Assembly (NCBI RefSeq): GCF_036108815.1
Contig: NZ_CP107985.1
Span: 5,890,001 to 5,954,000, forward strand
From: Streptomyces sp. NBC_00353
GTDB lineage: Bacteria; Actinomycetota; Actinomycetes; Streptomycetales; Streptomycetaceae
Reading direction: 5' to 3'
DNA: 64,000 nucleotides
In this document: one piece after another, positions 32,397 to 41,341 of the stretch
Layout of the letters: each line of letters opens with the position of its first letter
How positions within the stretch are numbered: the first letter of the stretch is position 1
The notes under the pieces: generated by a model
What the model was told of the DNA's origin: nothing
The model's database searches: none
What the model saw: only the letters and a program-made list of their open reading frames with translations
Position numbers and translations under genes: made by a program

Positions 32397-33179
32397 TCAG
32401 CGCATCAGCTCGCCGGCGTTGACCAGCAGGGACTGCCCGGTGATCGACCGGGCACGGTCGGAGGCCAGGAACACCGCGGCCTCCGCCACGTCACCGTCCG
32501 TGGCCAGCTCGGGCAGTGCCATCCGTTCGGCGAGCCTGCCGAGCACGTCGGCCTCCGGTACGCCCTCGGAGTGCGCGGTGAACCGGACGTACGCCTGCAC
32601 CGGCGGGCCCCACATCCAGCCGGGCAGCACCGTGTTGACCCGGATCCGGTGCGGGCCGAACTCCCGCGCCATGGAGTACATCGCCGAGGTGAGCGCGCCC
32701 TTCGACGCCGCGTACGCCGCCTGCCGCACCTGGGACGGTGCGGCGACCGACGACTGCGTACCGATGACGACCACGGAGCCTCCCCGTTCCTTGAGGCCGG
32801 GCAGGCAGGCGCGCGTCATCCGCAGTGTTCCGAGCAGATTGACGTCGATCACCGACTGCCAGGTGGCGAGGTCGGCGTCCTCGACGCCGCCGAAGTAGCT
32901 GTCCCAGGCGGCGACATGGACCACCGCGTCGATCCGCCCGAACCGCTCCAACGCCAGCGCGGCGAGTGCCTCGCACTGCGCCTCGTCGGTGATGTCGGTG
33001 GCCAGATGGGCGGTGTGTCGGCCCTCGGGATCGATCTCGGCGGCCGACTTGGCGAGCCGCTCCGCGGTGCGCGCCCCGAGGACCGCACGGCCGCCGTCCC
33101 GTACCACCGTCTCCGCTATCCGGTGCCCCAGTCCGGCCCCGACCCCGGACACCACGACGGTCTTCCCCGCGAGCAACAT
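32397..33179 (-). CDS. SDR-family oxidoreductase
   Basis: 260 residues, ATG at 33179-33177 behind GGGAGG. The cofactor motif VVSGVGAGLGHRIAE, the catalytic serine in VIGTQSSVA and the YAASK tyrosine/lysine pair (AAYAASKGALTSAM) define a classical SDR; the usual NNAG is replaced by VHVAAW. The closing ITGQSLLVNAGELM is standard. It catalyses an NAD(P)-dependent alcohol/ketone reaction on an unknown substrate. It is divergent from an EthD-like gene with a perfect CTGACG-N3-CGTCAG palindrome between them, linking it to the LLM/SDR genes at 6-8 kb. Confidence 0.9.
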   Translation of the reverse strand: MLLAGKTVVVSGVGAGLGHRIAETVVRDGGRAVLGARTAERLAKSAAEIDPEGRHTAHLATDITDEAQCEALAALALERFGRIDAVVHVAAWDSYFGGVEDADLATWQSVIDVNLLGTLRMTRACLPGLKERGGSVVVIGTQSSVAAPSQVRQAAYAASKGALTSAMYSMAREFGPHRIRVNTVLPGWMWGPPVQAYVRFTAHSEGVPEADVLGRLAERMALPELATDGDVAEAAVFLASDRARSITGQSLLVNAGELMR

Positions 33180-33206
33180 CGGTGCCTCCCGGCCCTGGCA
33201 GTTTTC

Positions 33207-33221
33207 CTGACGGGGCGTCAG
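33207..33221. promoter_or_regulatory. CTGACG-N3-CGTCAG operator copy 5 (perfect)
   Basis: CTGACG-GGG-CGTCAG, a perfect 6-3-6 palindrome 28 bp from the SDR start and 38 bp from the EthD-like start. It could control both divergent genes. Confidence 0.65.
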
Positions 33222-33258
33222 AGTAGGACGCTGCGGCGGAGTGCGGAAGGGGAATGGC

Positions 33259-34098
33259 ATGAGCGACGAGACACGCAGCGACACGTACGCCGAACTGGCC
33301 GCGCTGGGGCCGTACGGAGTCCATCCCGGCCACGCGCTGATCACCATGGTGGAACCGCACCCGGGTCATGAGTACGCGTACAACCGCTGGTACGAAGACG
33401 ATCACTACTACGCGGGCGCGATGGCGATGCCCTGGATGTTCGCCGGGCGGCGCTGGGTGGCCACCCGGGAGCTCCAGGAGCTGCGCTACCCGGAGAAGTC
33501 CGCGGTCGCGCAGCCGGTCGGCGCCGGGTGCTACCTGTCCACGTACTGGGTGACGGACGGGCGCTACGACGATCACATGAAGTGGACCGTCGGGATCAAC
33601 AAGCGGCTGAACCGGGACGGCCGGGTCTACCAGGACCGCACCCATGTGTTCACCGCGTTCCAGGACCACGAGGTGACGGTCTACCGGGACGGCGCCGCGG
33701 GCCCCAGGGACTATCACGCACTCGACCACCCGTACCGCGGACTGGTGCTCCAGGTGATCGACGCCGAAGGCGCCGGGCAGCGGGCCGAGATGCTGGAGTG
33801 GCTGCGCTCCCGGCATCTGCCGAAGCGGCTCAGCGGCTCGCCGGCGGCGATGGTGACCGTCTTCCGCCCGACGCCGCTGCCGGGCGACCGGATGACCTAT
33901 GTGAAGCAGGTCGAGGGCGTCGACACCCGGCTGACCCTGCTCTGGTTCCTCCAGGAGGACCCACGGGACTGCTGGGCGGAGCATTTCACCGGGCTCGACG
34001 CGGCGGTCGCGGAATCCGGCCTGGGCCGGGTCGAGCTGGTGGCGCCGTTCATTCCGACCGTGCCCGGCACCGACCGGTATGTGGATCAACTGCGTTGA
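33259..34098 (+). CDS. EthD/dimeric alpha-beta-barrel-like protein
   Basis: 279 residues from the ATG at 33259 with GGAAGGGG upstream. Two related halves can be seen: HEYAYNRWYEDDHYYAGAM in the first and EMLEWLRSRHLPKRLSG in the second, each followed by beta strands. This suggests a duplicated ferredoxin-like (EthD/NIPSNAP-type) barrel. Such proteins assist or catalyse steps in degradation of ethers, aromatics or polyketide-like substrates. No catalytic motif is diagnostic. Divergent from an SDR and sharing its operator, so it probably belongs to the same catabolic regulon. Confidence 0.65.
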   Translation: MSDETRSDTYAELAALGPYGVHPGHALITMVEPHPGHEYAYNRWYEDDHYYAGAMAMPWMFAGRRWVATRELQELRYPEKSAVAQPVGAGCYLSTYWVTDGRYDDHMKWTVGINKRLNRDGRVYQDRTHVFTAFQDHEVTVYRDGAAGPRDYHALDHPYRGLVLQVIDAEGAGQRAEMLEWLRSRHLPKRLSGSPAAMVTVFRPTPLPGDRMTYVKQVEGVDTRLTLLWFLQEDPRDCWAEHFTGLDAAVAESGLGRVELVAPFIPTVPGTDRYVDQLR

Positions 34099-34157
34099 CC
34101 GGATCTGCTGGAGGAGCCCCCTCGGCCGGGACGGCGGACCAGTCGAGAGGGCTTCCG

Positions 34158-34179
34158 GCGGCACCGGTATCGGTGCCGC
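34158..34179. terminator. Hairpin terminator
   Basis: GCGGCACCG and CGGTGCCGC form a perfect 9-bp stem around GTAT, between the convergent EthD-like and DUF397 genes. Confidence 0.65.
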
Positions 34180-34204
34180 ACCCCGGTCTGTGGAAGGGCA
34201 TCGG

Positions 34205-34411
34205 TCAGGCGTCGACGGAGCCCTTGGCGATGTCGGAGACGAAGGCGTTCCACGCACCGGGCACGAAGGTGATCGAGGGGCCCTCGGGGGCCTTCGAGTC
34301 ACGCACCGCGATCGCCTGGGCGAGAGGGGACTTGACCTCGACGCAAGCGCCGTTGCCCCCGGAATACGACGACTTCGTCCAATTGTCCGTAGCACCCTGA
34401 CGAATGGCCAT
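34205..34411 (-). CDS. DUF397 domain protein
   Basis: 68 residues from the ATG at 34411-34409, with GGAG 5 bases upstream; an in-frame GTG two codons earlier overlaps that site. The motif NWTKSSYSGGNGACVEV followed by IAVRDSKAPEGPSI is the DUF397 signature. In Streptomyces these small proteins are the partners of WhiJ-like XRE regulators and modulate development or antibiotic production. Its XRE partner lies just upstream on the same strand. An inverted repeat at 34461-34488 in its promoter region may be the operator. Confidence 0.88.
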   Translation of the reverse strand: MAIRQGATDNWTKSSYSGGNGACVEVKSPLAQAIAVRDSKAPEGPSITFVPGAWNAFVSDIAKGSVDA

Positions 34412-34460
34412 GTTCACTCCGGTTCAGAGAGTTGTGTGAGAGGTGCCAACCGCAAAACCT

Positions 34461-34488
34461 GTTGGCGTGATCGACGCTACTCGCCAAC
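34461..34488. promoter_or_regulatory. Inverted repeat, candidate operator for the DUF397 gene
   Basis: GTTGGCG (34461-34467) and CGCCAAC (34482-34488), with a further GCCAAC at 34445-34450, lie 50-77 bp upstream of the DUF397 start. Confidence 0.4.
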
Positions 34489-34701
34489 ATCGTTGCGTGA
34501 AGGGGCCGTTCACTCGACCGGATGGCATATTCCATTCGGGCCTTCCACTTTGAGGTGGCGACGGTGTACCGTGCCGTCGCCCCACCCGTAACATCACTCC
34601 TTTTCCCGCATAACGGACTTTGCGGAATACCGGCTCCGAGCTGCCGCCGGCTGCTGTTCGGCCGGCATTCGGCCGGTGTTCGTCCTGCGTTCGGCCACCG
34701 C

Positions 34702-35571
34702 TCAGTCGGTGCTCAACCGGGCGTACTTCTTTGCGATGTCGGCGATGAAGTGCCGGGTCTGCTCCACATTCAGCGCCTGCGCACGCAAGTGCTCGTACAT
34801 GACGCTGTATCGCTGCACATCATTCGCTTTCTCCAGATAGAGATCGCTGGTGACACCCTCGATATAGACCACGCTGGAGTCCGCGGCGTCCGGGAATTCC
34901 AGAATGGCGTACTGCCCGTTGATGCCCGGATGCGCACCCATCTCGAAAGGCAGCACCTGCACGGTCACATGCGGCAGGTGCGACAGATCGACGAGCTGCT
35001 CCAGCTGCTCGATCATCACCTGCCGTCCACCGACCTGCCGGCTCAGCGCGGCCTCGTCGATGACCGCCCAGAGCCGCAGCGGGTGCTCCTGGTCGGTGAT
35101 CCGGTCCTGGCGCCGCGCCCGGACGCTCACGCGCTTGTCGATGTCGTTCGGCGGCGCCTCCGGAAGCGCGCCGTTGATCAGCGCCTCGGCGTAGCTCCGG
35201 GTCTGCAACAGGCCCGGGACGACCTGGGGTTCGTACACCCGCAGCGACTCGGCATCGGTCTCCAGGCCGATGTAGACGCTGTACGGGATGTCGCCGAAGG
35301 CGTGCCACCAGCCCTGCTGGCGGGAGTCCTTGGCCATCTGCATGAGCGAGTCGACGATCCGGTGGTCCTCGACCTCGTACACCCCGCAGAGATCGCGGAC
35401 GTCGCGCTGACTGATGGACCGACGGCCGTTCTCCAGGCGGCTGATCTTCGACTGCGAGACCAGCAGCCGCTCCGCCACCTCCTCGGCCGTCATGCCCTTG
35501 AGTTCGCGCAGGCGGCGCAATTCCTGACCCAACCGGCGTCGCCTGACGGTGGGATTGACGTTGGTCGGCAC
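34702..35571 (-). CDS. WhiJ-like XRE-family regulator (HTH + DUF5753)
   Basis: 289 residues from a GTG at 35571-35569 behind GGAGG. The N-terminal Xre helix-turn-helix reads LGQELRRLRELKGMTAEEVAERLLVSQSKISRLENGRR in pieces across residues 14-50, with VSQSKISRLENG as the recognition element. The remaining 200 residues are the DUF5753 sensor/effector domain, including PQVVPGLLQTRSYAEALI and the VLPFEMGAHPG segment. With the DUF397 gene downstream it forms the Streptomyces WhiJ/AbaA-type pair, usually a developmental or metabolic repressor system. Confidence 0.9.
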   Translation of the reverse strand: MPTNVNPTVRRRRLGQELRRLRELKGMTAEEVAERLLVSQSKISRLENGRRSISQRDVRDLCGVYEVEDHRIVDSLMQMAKDSRQQGWWHAFGDIPYSVYIGLETDAESLRVYEPQVVPGLLQTRSYAEALINGALPEAPPNDIDKRVSVRARRQDRITDQEHPLRLWAVIDEAALSRQVGGRQVMIEQLEQLVDLSHLPHVTVQVLPFEMGAHPGINGQYAILEFPDAADSSVVYIEGVTSDLYLEKANDVQRYSVMYEHLRAQALNVEQTRHFIADIAKKYARLSTD

Positions 35572-35667
35572 GGAAACGGCACCTCCGGCTGTGTAGCTGT
35601 GCGTATCTACTGCTCAGCAGATTGCCACCCATGGGTCGGGTCGCGCTGGGAAATGGCCACACGCAGG

Positions 35668-35703
35668 CGCGCGGGGCAGCCGGTGGACCGGCTGCCCCGC
35701 GCG
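35668..35703. terminator. Strong hairpin terminator
   Basis: A perfect 17-bp stem (35668-35684 with 35687-35703) with a 2-base centre. It lies 83 bases past the stop of the GPP34 gene and ahead of the XRE gene on the same strand. Confidence 0.75.
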
Positions 35704-35785
35704 TGGTGCGGCTCCCGAACCGGGTCTTGGGGACGTCGGCGCGGCGGTATTCGGTTGTCCCGTCGGTGCGGTGCGGTCCGCTGCC

Positions 35786-36508
35786 CTAGTGGGCCGCGGT
35801 GTGCACCATGCTGTCGCGGCGTGACTGCGACTGCACTTGCGGTTGCAACGGCGCTCCCGCCACCTGGTTGCGGCGCGGCTGTGCGACCGCCCCGTTCTGG
35901 ACGTCCATCACGGCGTGCGCCACGAGGCCGCCCATCGGGTCGTGTCTGATCAGATCCCGGAGCCGGGAGCGCGATGAGCGCCCCTCGTTCCCGGGGTAGA
36001 GGTGCTTGCCGAGTCCGACCGCGTGGGCCAGTGCGGCGAGCGCCGCGGTCCGCGGGTCCGGCGGTACGCCGGTGCGGATCGCACTGTCCAGCCGGGATCT
36101 GATCTCCCGGCTGATTGCCGTGTCCGTCGCCTGGTAGCGAGTCGTCGGCAGCACCCCGCACATCTGTCCCGCCACGGCATGCACCATGCCGCAACGCTCC
36201 AGATGCGAGAGATAGGTCTGACGCAACCCCAGCCGGGGCCCGCCAATCCAGTGGACGGCCCGGACCGGGCTGCCGCGTCGGCGCAGCAGTTCCAGTGCGG
36301 AGTCCAGTGTCGGATCTCCTGTCGGCCGTGGCATCACCACGGCGATACGATCCCCGTCAGGGGCTATCCGTCCTGCCAGAGCCAGCTCCACTAGCTGAGC
36401 TCCGGCGAGGCCGAGGTCGAGCGACTGCGGCTGCGCTGTGGTACCCGTGGTCGGGTCCAGAGCGAGCAGCAGAAGCTCCTCCGGAATTGTTCTGCGGCTC
36501 CTGCCCAT
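35786..36508 (-). CDS. GPP34 (GOLPH3/VPS74)-family protein
   Basis: 240 residues from the ATG at 36508 with GGGGAGG ahead. The sequence opens TIPEELLLLALDPTTGT and continues LDLGLAGAQLVELALAGRI, the helical start of the GPP34 fold, with the later RSRLDSAIRTGVPPDPRTAALAALAHAVGL typical of actinobacterial members. Eukaryotic relatives bind phosphatidylinositol-4-phosphate at the Golgi; the bacterial role is unsettled. The C-terminal 35 residues are a Gln/Arg/Val-rich extension. No operon partner. Confidence 0.85.
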   Translation of the reverse strand: MGRSRRTIPEELLLLALDPTTGTTAQPQSLDLGLAGAQLVELALAGRIAPDGDRIAVVMPRPTGDPTLDSALELLRRRGSPVRAVHWIGGPRLGLRQTYLSHLERCGMVHAVAGQMCGVLPTTRYQATDTAISREIRSRLDSAIRTGVPPDPRTAALAALAHAVGLGKHLYPGNEGRSSRSRLRDLIRHDPMGGLVAHAVMDVQNGAVAQPRRNQVAGAPLQPQVQSQSRRDSMVHTAAH

Positions 36509-36702
36509 CCATGCCTCCCCGCGTGGATGAATGACAGGGTGACCCCTCTCACATTGGTCTGTCGAGAGCGCCTGGGTACTTCGTACGGGAACCAGTAGGT
36601 ATGTCGTTCTCGTCTAGCAGCCCGGCCGAGGGTTCACACAGGACACTGGTAGCTGGTTCGGACAGTGCGGGGGCGTCCCCGCGGCGCATGGAGGAGGCAT
36701 CG

Positions 36703-39177
36703 GTGGCGGGCGAGTCCCCCGACAGGTCGGAGCAGCAGAAGTCGTCGGGCGCGGCTCGGAGCGAACGCGATCCGCGGCTGACCGTCTTCCGTGAAGCGGC
36801 AGCCGCGGCGGCGGATGCCGGAACCGCGACGGGAACCGGCGGCAATCCGGATACGGCAACGGCGGTGTTCCGTACGAAGCCTGCGGAGGCCGGTGAGGAC
36901 GAGGGACAGGACTCTCGCGACGGCCTCGGCAGGAGCCTCGACGGTTCGAGGAACGGCTCCCGCGGTCCCGAGAGGACCGAGAAGGCCCCTGAGGCCCCGG
37001 AGACGGCCTCCGCGCCGGAGGAGCCGGAGGAGTCCGAGGAGGGCGCCCGGGCCGCGGAGACGGCCGGGTCGGCCGACGGGGCGGGAACCGGGACCGCACC
37101 CGAGGAGAGCGACGCGCGGTTGCGTGCCGCGGTCGCCGCGTGGGTGGGGAAGGGCACCGCCGGCGCGAAGACGGCCGAGCAGGACGAGAAGGGCGAGAAG
37201 TCCGACACGGTCGCGGTCACCGAGAGTGACGACGTCACGGGGAGCGACACCCCCGAGCCCGTCGACGAGGCGGGTGACAGCGGGACGACGTCGGTCGGCG
37301 CGACCGGGGACGCGCAGGACGAGCCGGTCGCGTCGGGCGCAGCCGATGCCGGCGCCGAGGACGAGGACGACGCCGACGAGGCGCGTGCTGAGGGTGCCGG
37401 GAAGCCTTCGGCGTCCGACGACGCCGAAGCAGCGGACGAGGGTCCGGGCGAGAACGCGGACGAGGCCGAGGAATCCGACGGCGCTGCCGACGAGGCCCGG
37501 GTCCCCGGTGCCCCCGAGGGCGCGGAGAGCGTCAAGGCGGCCGATGCCGCCGAGACGTCCGAGCCCGCCGAGTCTGCCGGGCCCGCCGAGGAAAGGCGCA
37601 CAGTCGATCAGCCCACGGCTGTCTTCAGGACGGTCCGGCCGGACCGGGTCGACCAGCCGACGACCGCGCTGAAGATCACCCCGCCCGCGTCGAAGCCGGG
37701 GCAGAAGCCTCAGCAGAAGCCGGAGGCCGAGCCCGGGAGTGCCGCCGAGCGCACCAGCCAGTTCGTGCCGCTGCGCCGTGACGAAGCGCGGCCCGCCCCC
37801 GCCGTCCGCAAGCCCGAGACACCCGCAGCCGCACCCGTGCCGGCCGCCGCCCCCTCGCTCAGCGGCGCCGAGCGGACCCGGCAGCAGCCGATGCCGCCCC
37901 GGCCGCCGCTCGACCTGCTGGCCGAGCTGACGAACACGCCTCCGCCGCCGGAGACGCCCGTCCGTACGGCCGTGCGCCGGGTCAAGATCTGGACCCCGCT
38001 CGTGCTCCTCCTGCTGATCGTCTTTGCGATCGTGCAGGCGGCGCGCCCGCTGCCGACGCCCGAGCTCCGGCTGACGGCGCAGCCGACGTACACCTTCGAA
38101 GGCGGCAAGCCGTCACTGCCGTGGCCGAACGAGGGCCAGGGCTACATGGCGGCGACCGGCCTCGGCACGGTGGACTCGTTCGGCGAGCAGAAGGCTGTGC
38201 CGATCGGCAGTGTGGCCAAGGCGATGACCGCGTACGTCGTGCTCAAGGACCACCCGCTGAAGAAGGGCCAGGCCGGTCCGTCCATCACGGTCGACGCCAA
38301 GGGGGAGTCGGACGGCAAGCTGGACGCCGCGGGCGAGTCGACGCTCAACACCGTGAAGGCGGGGGACAAGCTCACCGAGCAGGAGGCCCTCTCGGCCATA
38401 ATGATCCCGTCCGCGAACAACATCGCGCGGCTGCTGGCGCGTTGGGACGCGGGTTCCGAGAAGGCGTTCGTCAAGAAGATGAACGACACCGCCAAGTCGC
38501 TCGGCATGAAGAACACCACGTACACCGACCCGTCCGGACTCACCGCGACCACGGTGAGTTCGGCCGAGGACCAGGTGAAGCTCGGCCAGAAGCTGGTGGA
38601 GATCCCGGCGCTGATGGCGATCACCAAGCTGCCGTCGTGGACCGACCCGTCGGGCAAGAACTGGCGGAACTACAACACCCTCGTTCCGTACAACGGCGCC
38701 CTCGGCATCAAGACCGGCTCCACGAGCAAGGCGGGCGGCAACCTGCTCTTCGCCGCGCACAAGATGGTCGGCGACACCGACCAGCTGATCGTCGGCGCGG
38801 TGCTGGGCCAGCACAAGGCGCCCATCATCGACACGGTCAACGCGGTCAGCAAGGACGTGATGGTCGCGACCGAGGACCTGCTGAAGAGCGGGAAGGTGGT
38901 CAAGAAGGGCGATGTCGTCGGCGCGGTCGACGACGGGTTCGGCGGTACCACCCCGGTCGTCGCGACCGAGGACGTGGCGGCGGTCGGCTGGCCCGGTCTG
39001 ACGGTCAAGCTCGAACTGACCGACGACGGGAAGATGCTCCCGCACTCGGCGGCCGCCGGAACCCACGTCGGCACGCTCACCGTCGGCGAGGGCTCCAGTC
39101 AGGTGAAGGTGGCGGTGGCGCTGCAGAGCGATCTGACGGACCCGTCCTTCGGCGAGAAGCTGACCCGAATCAGCTGA
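36703..39177 (+). CDS. D-alanyl-D-alanine carboxypeptidase with long acidic cytoplasmic tail
   Basis: 824 residues from the GTG at 36703, chosen because GGAGGAGG sits 5 bases upstream; an in-frame ATG at 36601 adds 34 residues with no good site. Residues 1 to about 425 are a low-complexity, Glu/Asp/Ala/Ser-rich region with the repeated short motif T-A-V-F (DTATAVFRT, DQPTAVFRT) and DQPTTALK. One membrane helix follows (WTPLVLLLLIVFAIVQAA, about 427-447). The extracellular S11 penicillin-binding domain has Ser503-x-x-Lys506 in SVAK, Ser570-x-Asn in SANN and Lys670-Thr-Gly. It trims the terminal D-Ala of peptidoglycan stem peptides. The tail is a candidate target for Ser/Thr kinases. Confidence 0.9.
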   Translation: MAGESPDRSEQQKSSGAARSERDPRLTVFREAAAAAADAGTATGTGGNPDTATAVFRTKPAEAGEDEGQDSRDGLGRSLDGSRNGSRGPERTEKAPEAPETASAPEEPEESEEGARAAETAGSADGAGTGTAPEESDARLRAAVAAWVGKGTAGAKTAEQDEKGEKSDTVAVTESDDVTGSDTPEPVDEAGDSGTTSVGATGDAQDEPVASGAADAGAEDEDDADEARAEGAGKPSASDDAEAADEGPGENADEAEESDGAADEARVPGAPEGAESVKAADAAETSEPAESAGPAEERRTVDQPTAVFRTVRPDRVDQPTTALKITPPASKPGQKPQQKPEAEPGSAAERTSQFVPLRRDEARPAPAVRKPETPAAAPVPAAAPSLSGAERTRQQPMPPRPPLDLLAELTNTPPPPETPVRTAVRRVKIWTPLVLLLLIVFAIVQAARPLPTPELRLTAQPTYTFEGGKPSLPWPNEGQGYMAATGLGTVDSFGEQKAVPIGSVAKAMTAYVVLKDHPLKKGQAGPSITVDAKGESDGKLDAAGESTLNTVKAGDKLTEQEALSAIMIPSANNIARLLARWDAGSEKAFVKKMNDTAKSLGMKNTTYTDPSGLTATTVSSAEDQVKLGQKLVEIPALMAITKLPSWTDPSGKNWRNYNTLVPYNGALGIKTGSTSKAGGNLLFAAHKMVGDTDQLIVGAVLGQHKAPIIDTVNAVSKDVMVATEDLLKSGKVVKKGDVVGAVDDGFGGTTPVVATEDVAAVGWPGLTVKLELTDDGKMLPHSAAAGTHVGTLTVGEGSSQVKVAVALQSDLTDPSFGEKLTRIS

Positions 39178-39184
39178 CGCGGAC

Positions 39185-39227
39185 GGGGGAGGGGGTGCCG
39201 TTCCGCGGCATCCCCTCCCCCTTTTTT
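39185..39227 (+). terminator. Rho-independent terminator
   Basis: A 16-bp G-rich/C-rich stem (39185-39200 with 39206-39221, one G-U pair) around a 5-base loop, followed by six T. It ends the carboxypeptidase transcript 8 bases after its stop. Confidence 0.9.
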
Positions 39228-39361
39228 CGGTGCCGTACCGGCACCGCCTTCCCCTTTGCGTACGTGTTAGCGTCCCCGGACAACCGGGGAGCGCCGGACG
39301 GCGTCCTCACAGGTGGTACGGAGACGGGGAACGGGGCCGGCGGAGACGGGGAGAAGCCGTA

Positions 39362-41245
39362 GTGACCACCGCGGAGCCGAGACCCGGCCGTGAGGCGGCC
39401 GGGAACAGCGATGTGCGAGGCGACGTGACGAGCGGCAGTGGTGGCAGCATGAATGTCCGGCTGCCCGCCCCGCGTACCCCGGAACCGCGGGCCGCGGCGC
39501 CGAAGCCGCCTGCGCCGACCCGCAGTCGGCAGGGCCGCGCCCGGCAGCTGCTGCGCCACCCCGTCACCGTTGCGACGGCGGCCGCCGCGGTTACCCACAT
39601 CCTCTGGTTCTTGTTCTTCGCGAACAGTGGCGGCGACCTCGCGGCCCAGGACGCCTGGGCCGAGTTCGTCGGCCGGCATCCCGGTACCGCGTACAACCTC
39701 GCCTGGTACGGGGGCATGCACCCCGTCTCGTACAGCGTGGTCTCGCCGTATCTGATGTCCGTGCTCGGCGTCCGTACGACGATGATGATCGCCGGGACGG
39801 TGTCGGCGGGACTTACCGCGTTGATCGTGGTGCGGGTCCGGGCCGTACGCAACCCGCTCGCCTGCTCGCTCGCCGGAGTGTTCGCGTATCTGTGCAACGC
39901 GCTGTCCGGGCGGGTGACGTTCGGGCTCGGAATGATGTTCGCGCTGGGCGCGGTGGCCGCGGTGTTCTGCTGGCCGTACCGGTGGCGCCACAAGCGCTGG
40001 GCGAAGGCGGCCGTCGCCGCGCCGCTCGCCGGGCTGGCCACGGCGGGCAGCCCCGTCGCGGGGCTGTTCCTCGGTGTGGTGGCCGCCGCGCTGTTCCTGA
40101 ACAAGCGGCGCCCCGGCGCGTACGCGCTGGGCCTGGCGCCGGTCGTCGTCGTCGCGCTGTCGGCGTGGCTGTTCCCGTTCTCCGGTACGCAGCCGATGTC
40201 GCTCGCGACGCTGTCCCTGCCGTTCGTCTTCGCCGTTCTCGTCCTCGTCCTCGTGCCGAACGAGTGGCGCACGGTCCGCACCGCTGCCGCCGTCTACGGG
40301 GCCGGGACGCTGCTGACCTATGTGGTCGACTCGCAGATCGGCTCGAACGTCACTCGGATGGCGATGCTGTTCGCCGGAGTGGTGCTGCTCGCCGCGCTGC
40401 CGTACACCGTGCCGCGTTCGCGGCGCTGGTACGCACTGATCCTGGCATTCGCCGGCATGAACATCTGGATCGGCGTCAAGGGCGTCGACGACATCGTCCG
40501 TACCGCCCCCGCCGCCTCCTGGACGCGAGAACTGGCCCCGCTGGTCAACGAGCTCCAGGAGGTCGGCGCGGAACGCGGCAGGGTCGAGGTGGTGCCCGCC
40601 AGCAGCCACCGCGAGGCGTCCGCGCTCGCCCCGTACGTCAATCTGGCCCGCGGCTGGAACCGGCAGGCCGACATGGAGCGCAACCCGCTCTTCTACGACG
40701 ACACGCTGGACCCCGTGAACTACCGCCAGTGGCTCGACCGCTGGGCGGTGCACTACGTGGTGCTGCCCAAGGGGGAGCCGGACTCCACCGGCGCGGTACA
40801 GGAGGCGGCGCTGGTCCAGAAGGGCCAGCCGTATCTGAAGGCCATCTGGTCCGACTCCAACTGGCAGCTCTTCGCGGTCGACAGCCCGGTGCCGCTGGCC
40901 GACCCGCCGGCGACGGTGGACCGGGCCGGTGCGGGTGAGCTGACCATCCATGTGAAGCGGGCGGGCCGGGTGCTGATCCGGATCCCGTACTCGCGCTGGC
41001 TCGCCCTGGTCGACGGCGACGGCAAGAGCGTGGAGCGGCCGCAGGAGACCGAGGAGTCCAAGCGGCGCGCGGACCAGGACAGCCCGCGGACCTTCGTCAA
41101 CACGAACGGTTGCCTGCTCAAGGTGGACGAGGACGAGGACGGCGACGAGTGGACGGAACTGCTCGCGCCGCGCCCCGGGGTGTACCGGCTGGCGGCCCCG
41201 TACCAGCTGTCACCCGGTACACCGTGCCCGGAGGAGCTGCGCTGA
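39362..41245 (+). CDS. Polytopic membrane protein of unknown function
   Basis: 627 residues from the GTG at 39362 with GGGGAG 8 bases upstream. A disordered Pro/Arg-rich N-terminus of about 70 residues precedes roughly ten to twelve membrane helices (residues about 75-385). A soluble extracytoplasmic C-terminal domain of about 240 residues follows, containing ELQEVGAERGRVEVVP and WLDRWAVHYVVLPKGEP. That layout resembles GT-C-like or PMT-like cell-envelope membrane proteins, but no catalytic Asp motif was pinned down. It follows the carboxypeptidase after a terminator and may also act on the envelope; this is a guess. Confidence 0.75.
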   Translation: MTTAEPRPGREAAGNSDVRGDVTSGSGGSMNVRLPAPRTPEPRAAAPKPPAPTRSRQGRARQLLRHPVTVATAAAAVTHILWFLFFANSGGDLAAQDAWAEFVGRHPGTAYNLAWYGGMHPVSYSVVSPYLMSVLGVRTTMMIAGTVSAGLTALIVVRVRAVRNPLACSLAGVFAYLCNALSGRVTFGLGMMFALGAVAAVFCWPYRWRHKRWAKAAVAAPLAGLATAGSPVAGLFLGVVAAALFLNKRRPGAYALGLAPVVVVALSAWLFPFSGTQPMSLATLSLPFVFAVLVLVLVPNEWRTVRTAAAVYGAGTLLTYVVDSQIGSNVTRMAMLFAGVVLLAALPYTVPRSRRWYALILAFAGMNIWIGVKGVDDIVRTAPAASWTRELAPLVNELQEVGAERGRVEVVPASSHREASALAPYVNLARGWNRQADMERNPLFYDDTLDPVNYRQWLDRWAVHYVVLPKGEPDSTGAVQEAALVQKGQPYLKAIWSDSNWQLFAVDSPVPLADPPATVDRAGAGELTIHVKRAGRVLIRIPYSRWLALVDGDGKSVERPQETEESKRRADQDSPRTFVNTNGCLLKVDEDEDGDEWTELLAPRPGVYRLAAPYQLSPGTPCPEELR

Positions 41246-41341
41246 GGAGGGCGCCGACAGGGAGCCGCGGACAAGGAGAGAGCGAGCAAATCGTGCAGGG
41301 TCTCTCCCTCCGGGGGCGTAGCCCTGGCATGGTGTGCTGCC

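Noticed and set aside
31062..33371. 769-residue plus-strand ORF
   Set aside because: Opposite the symporter and SDR genes; low-complexity product.
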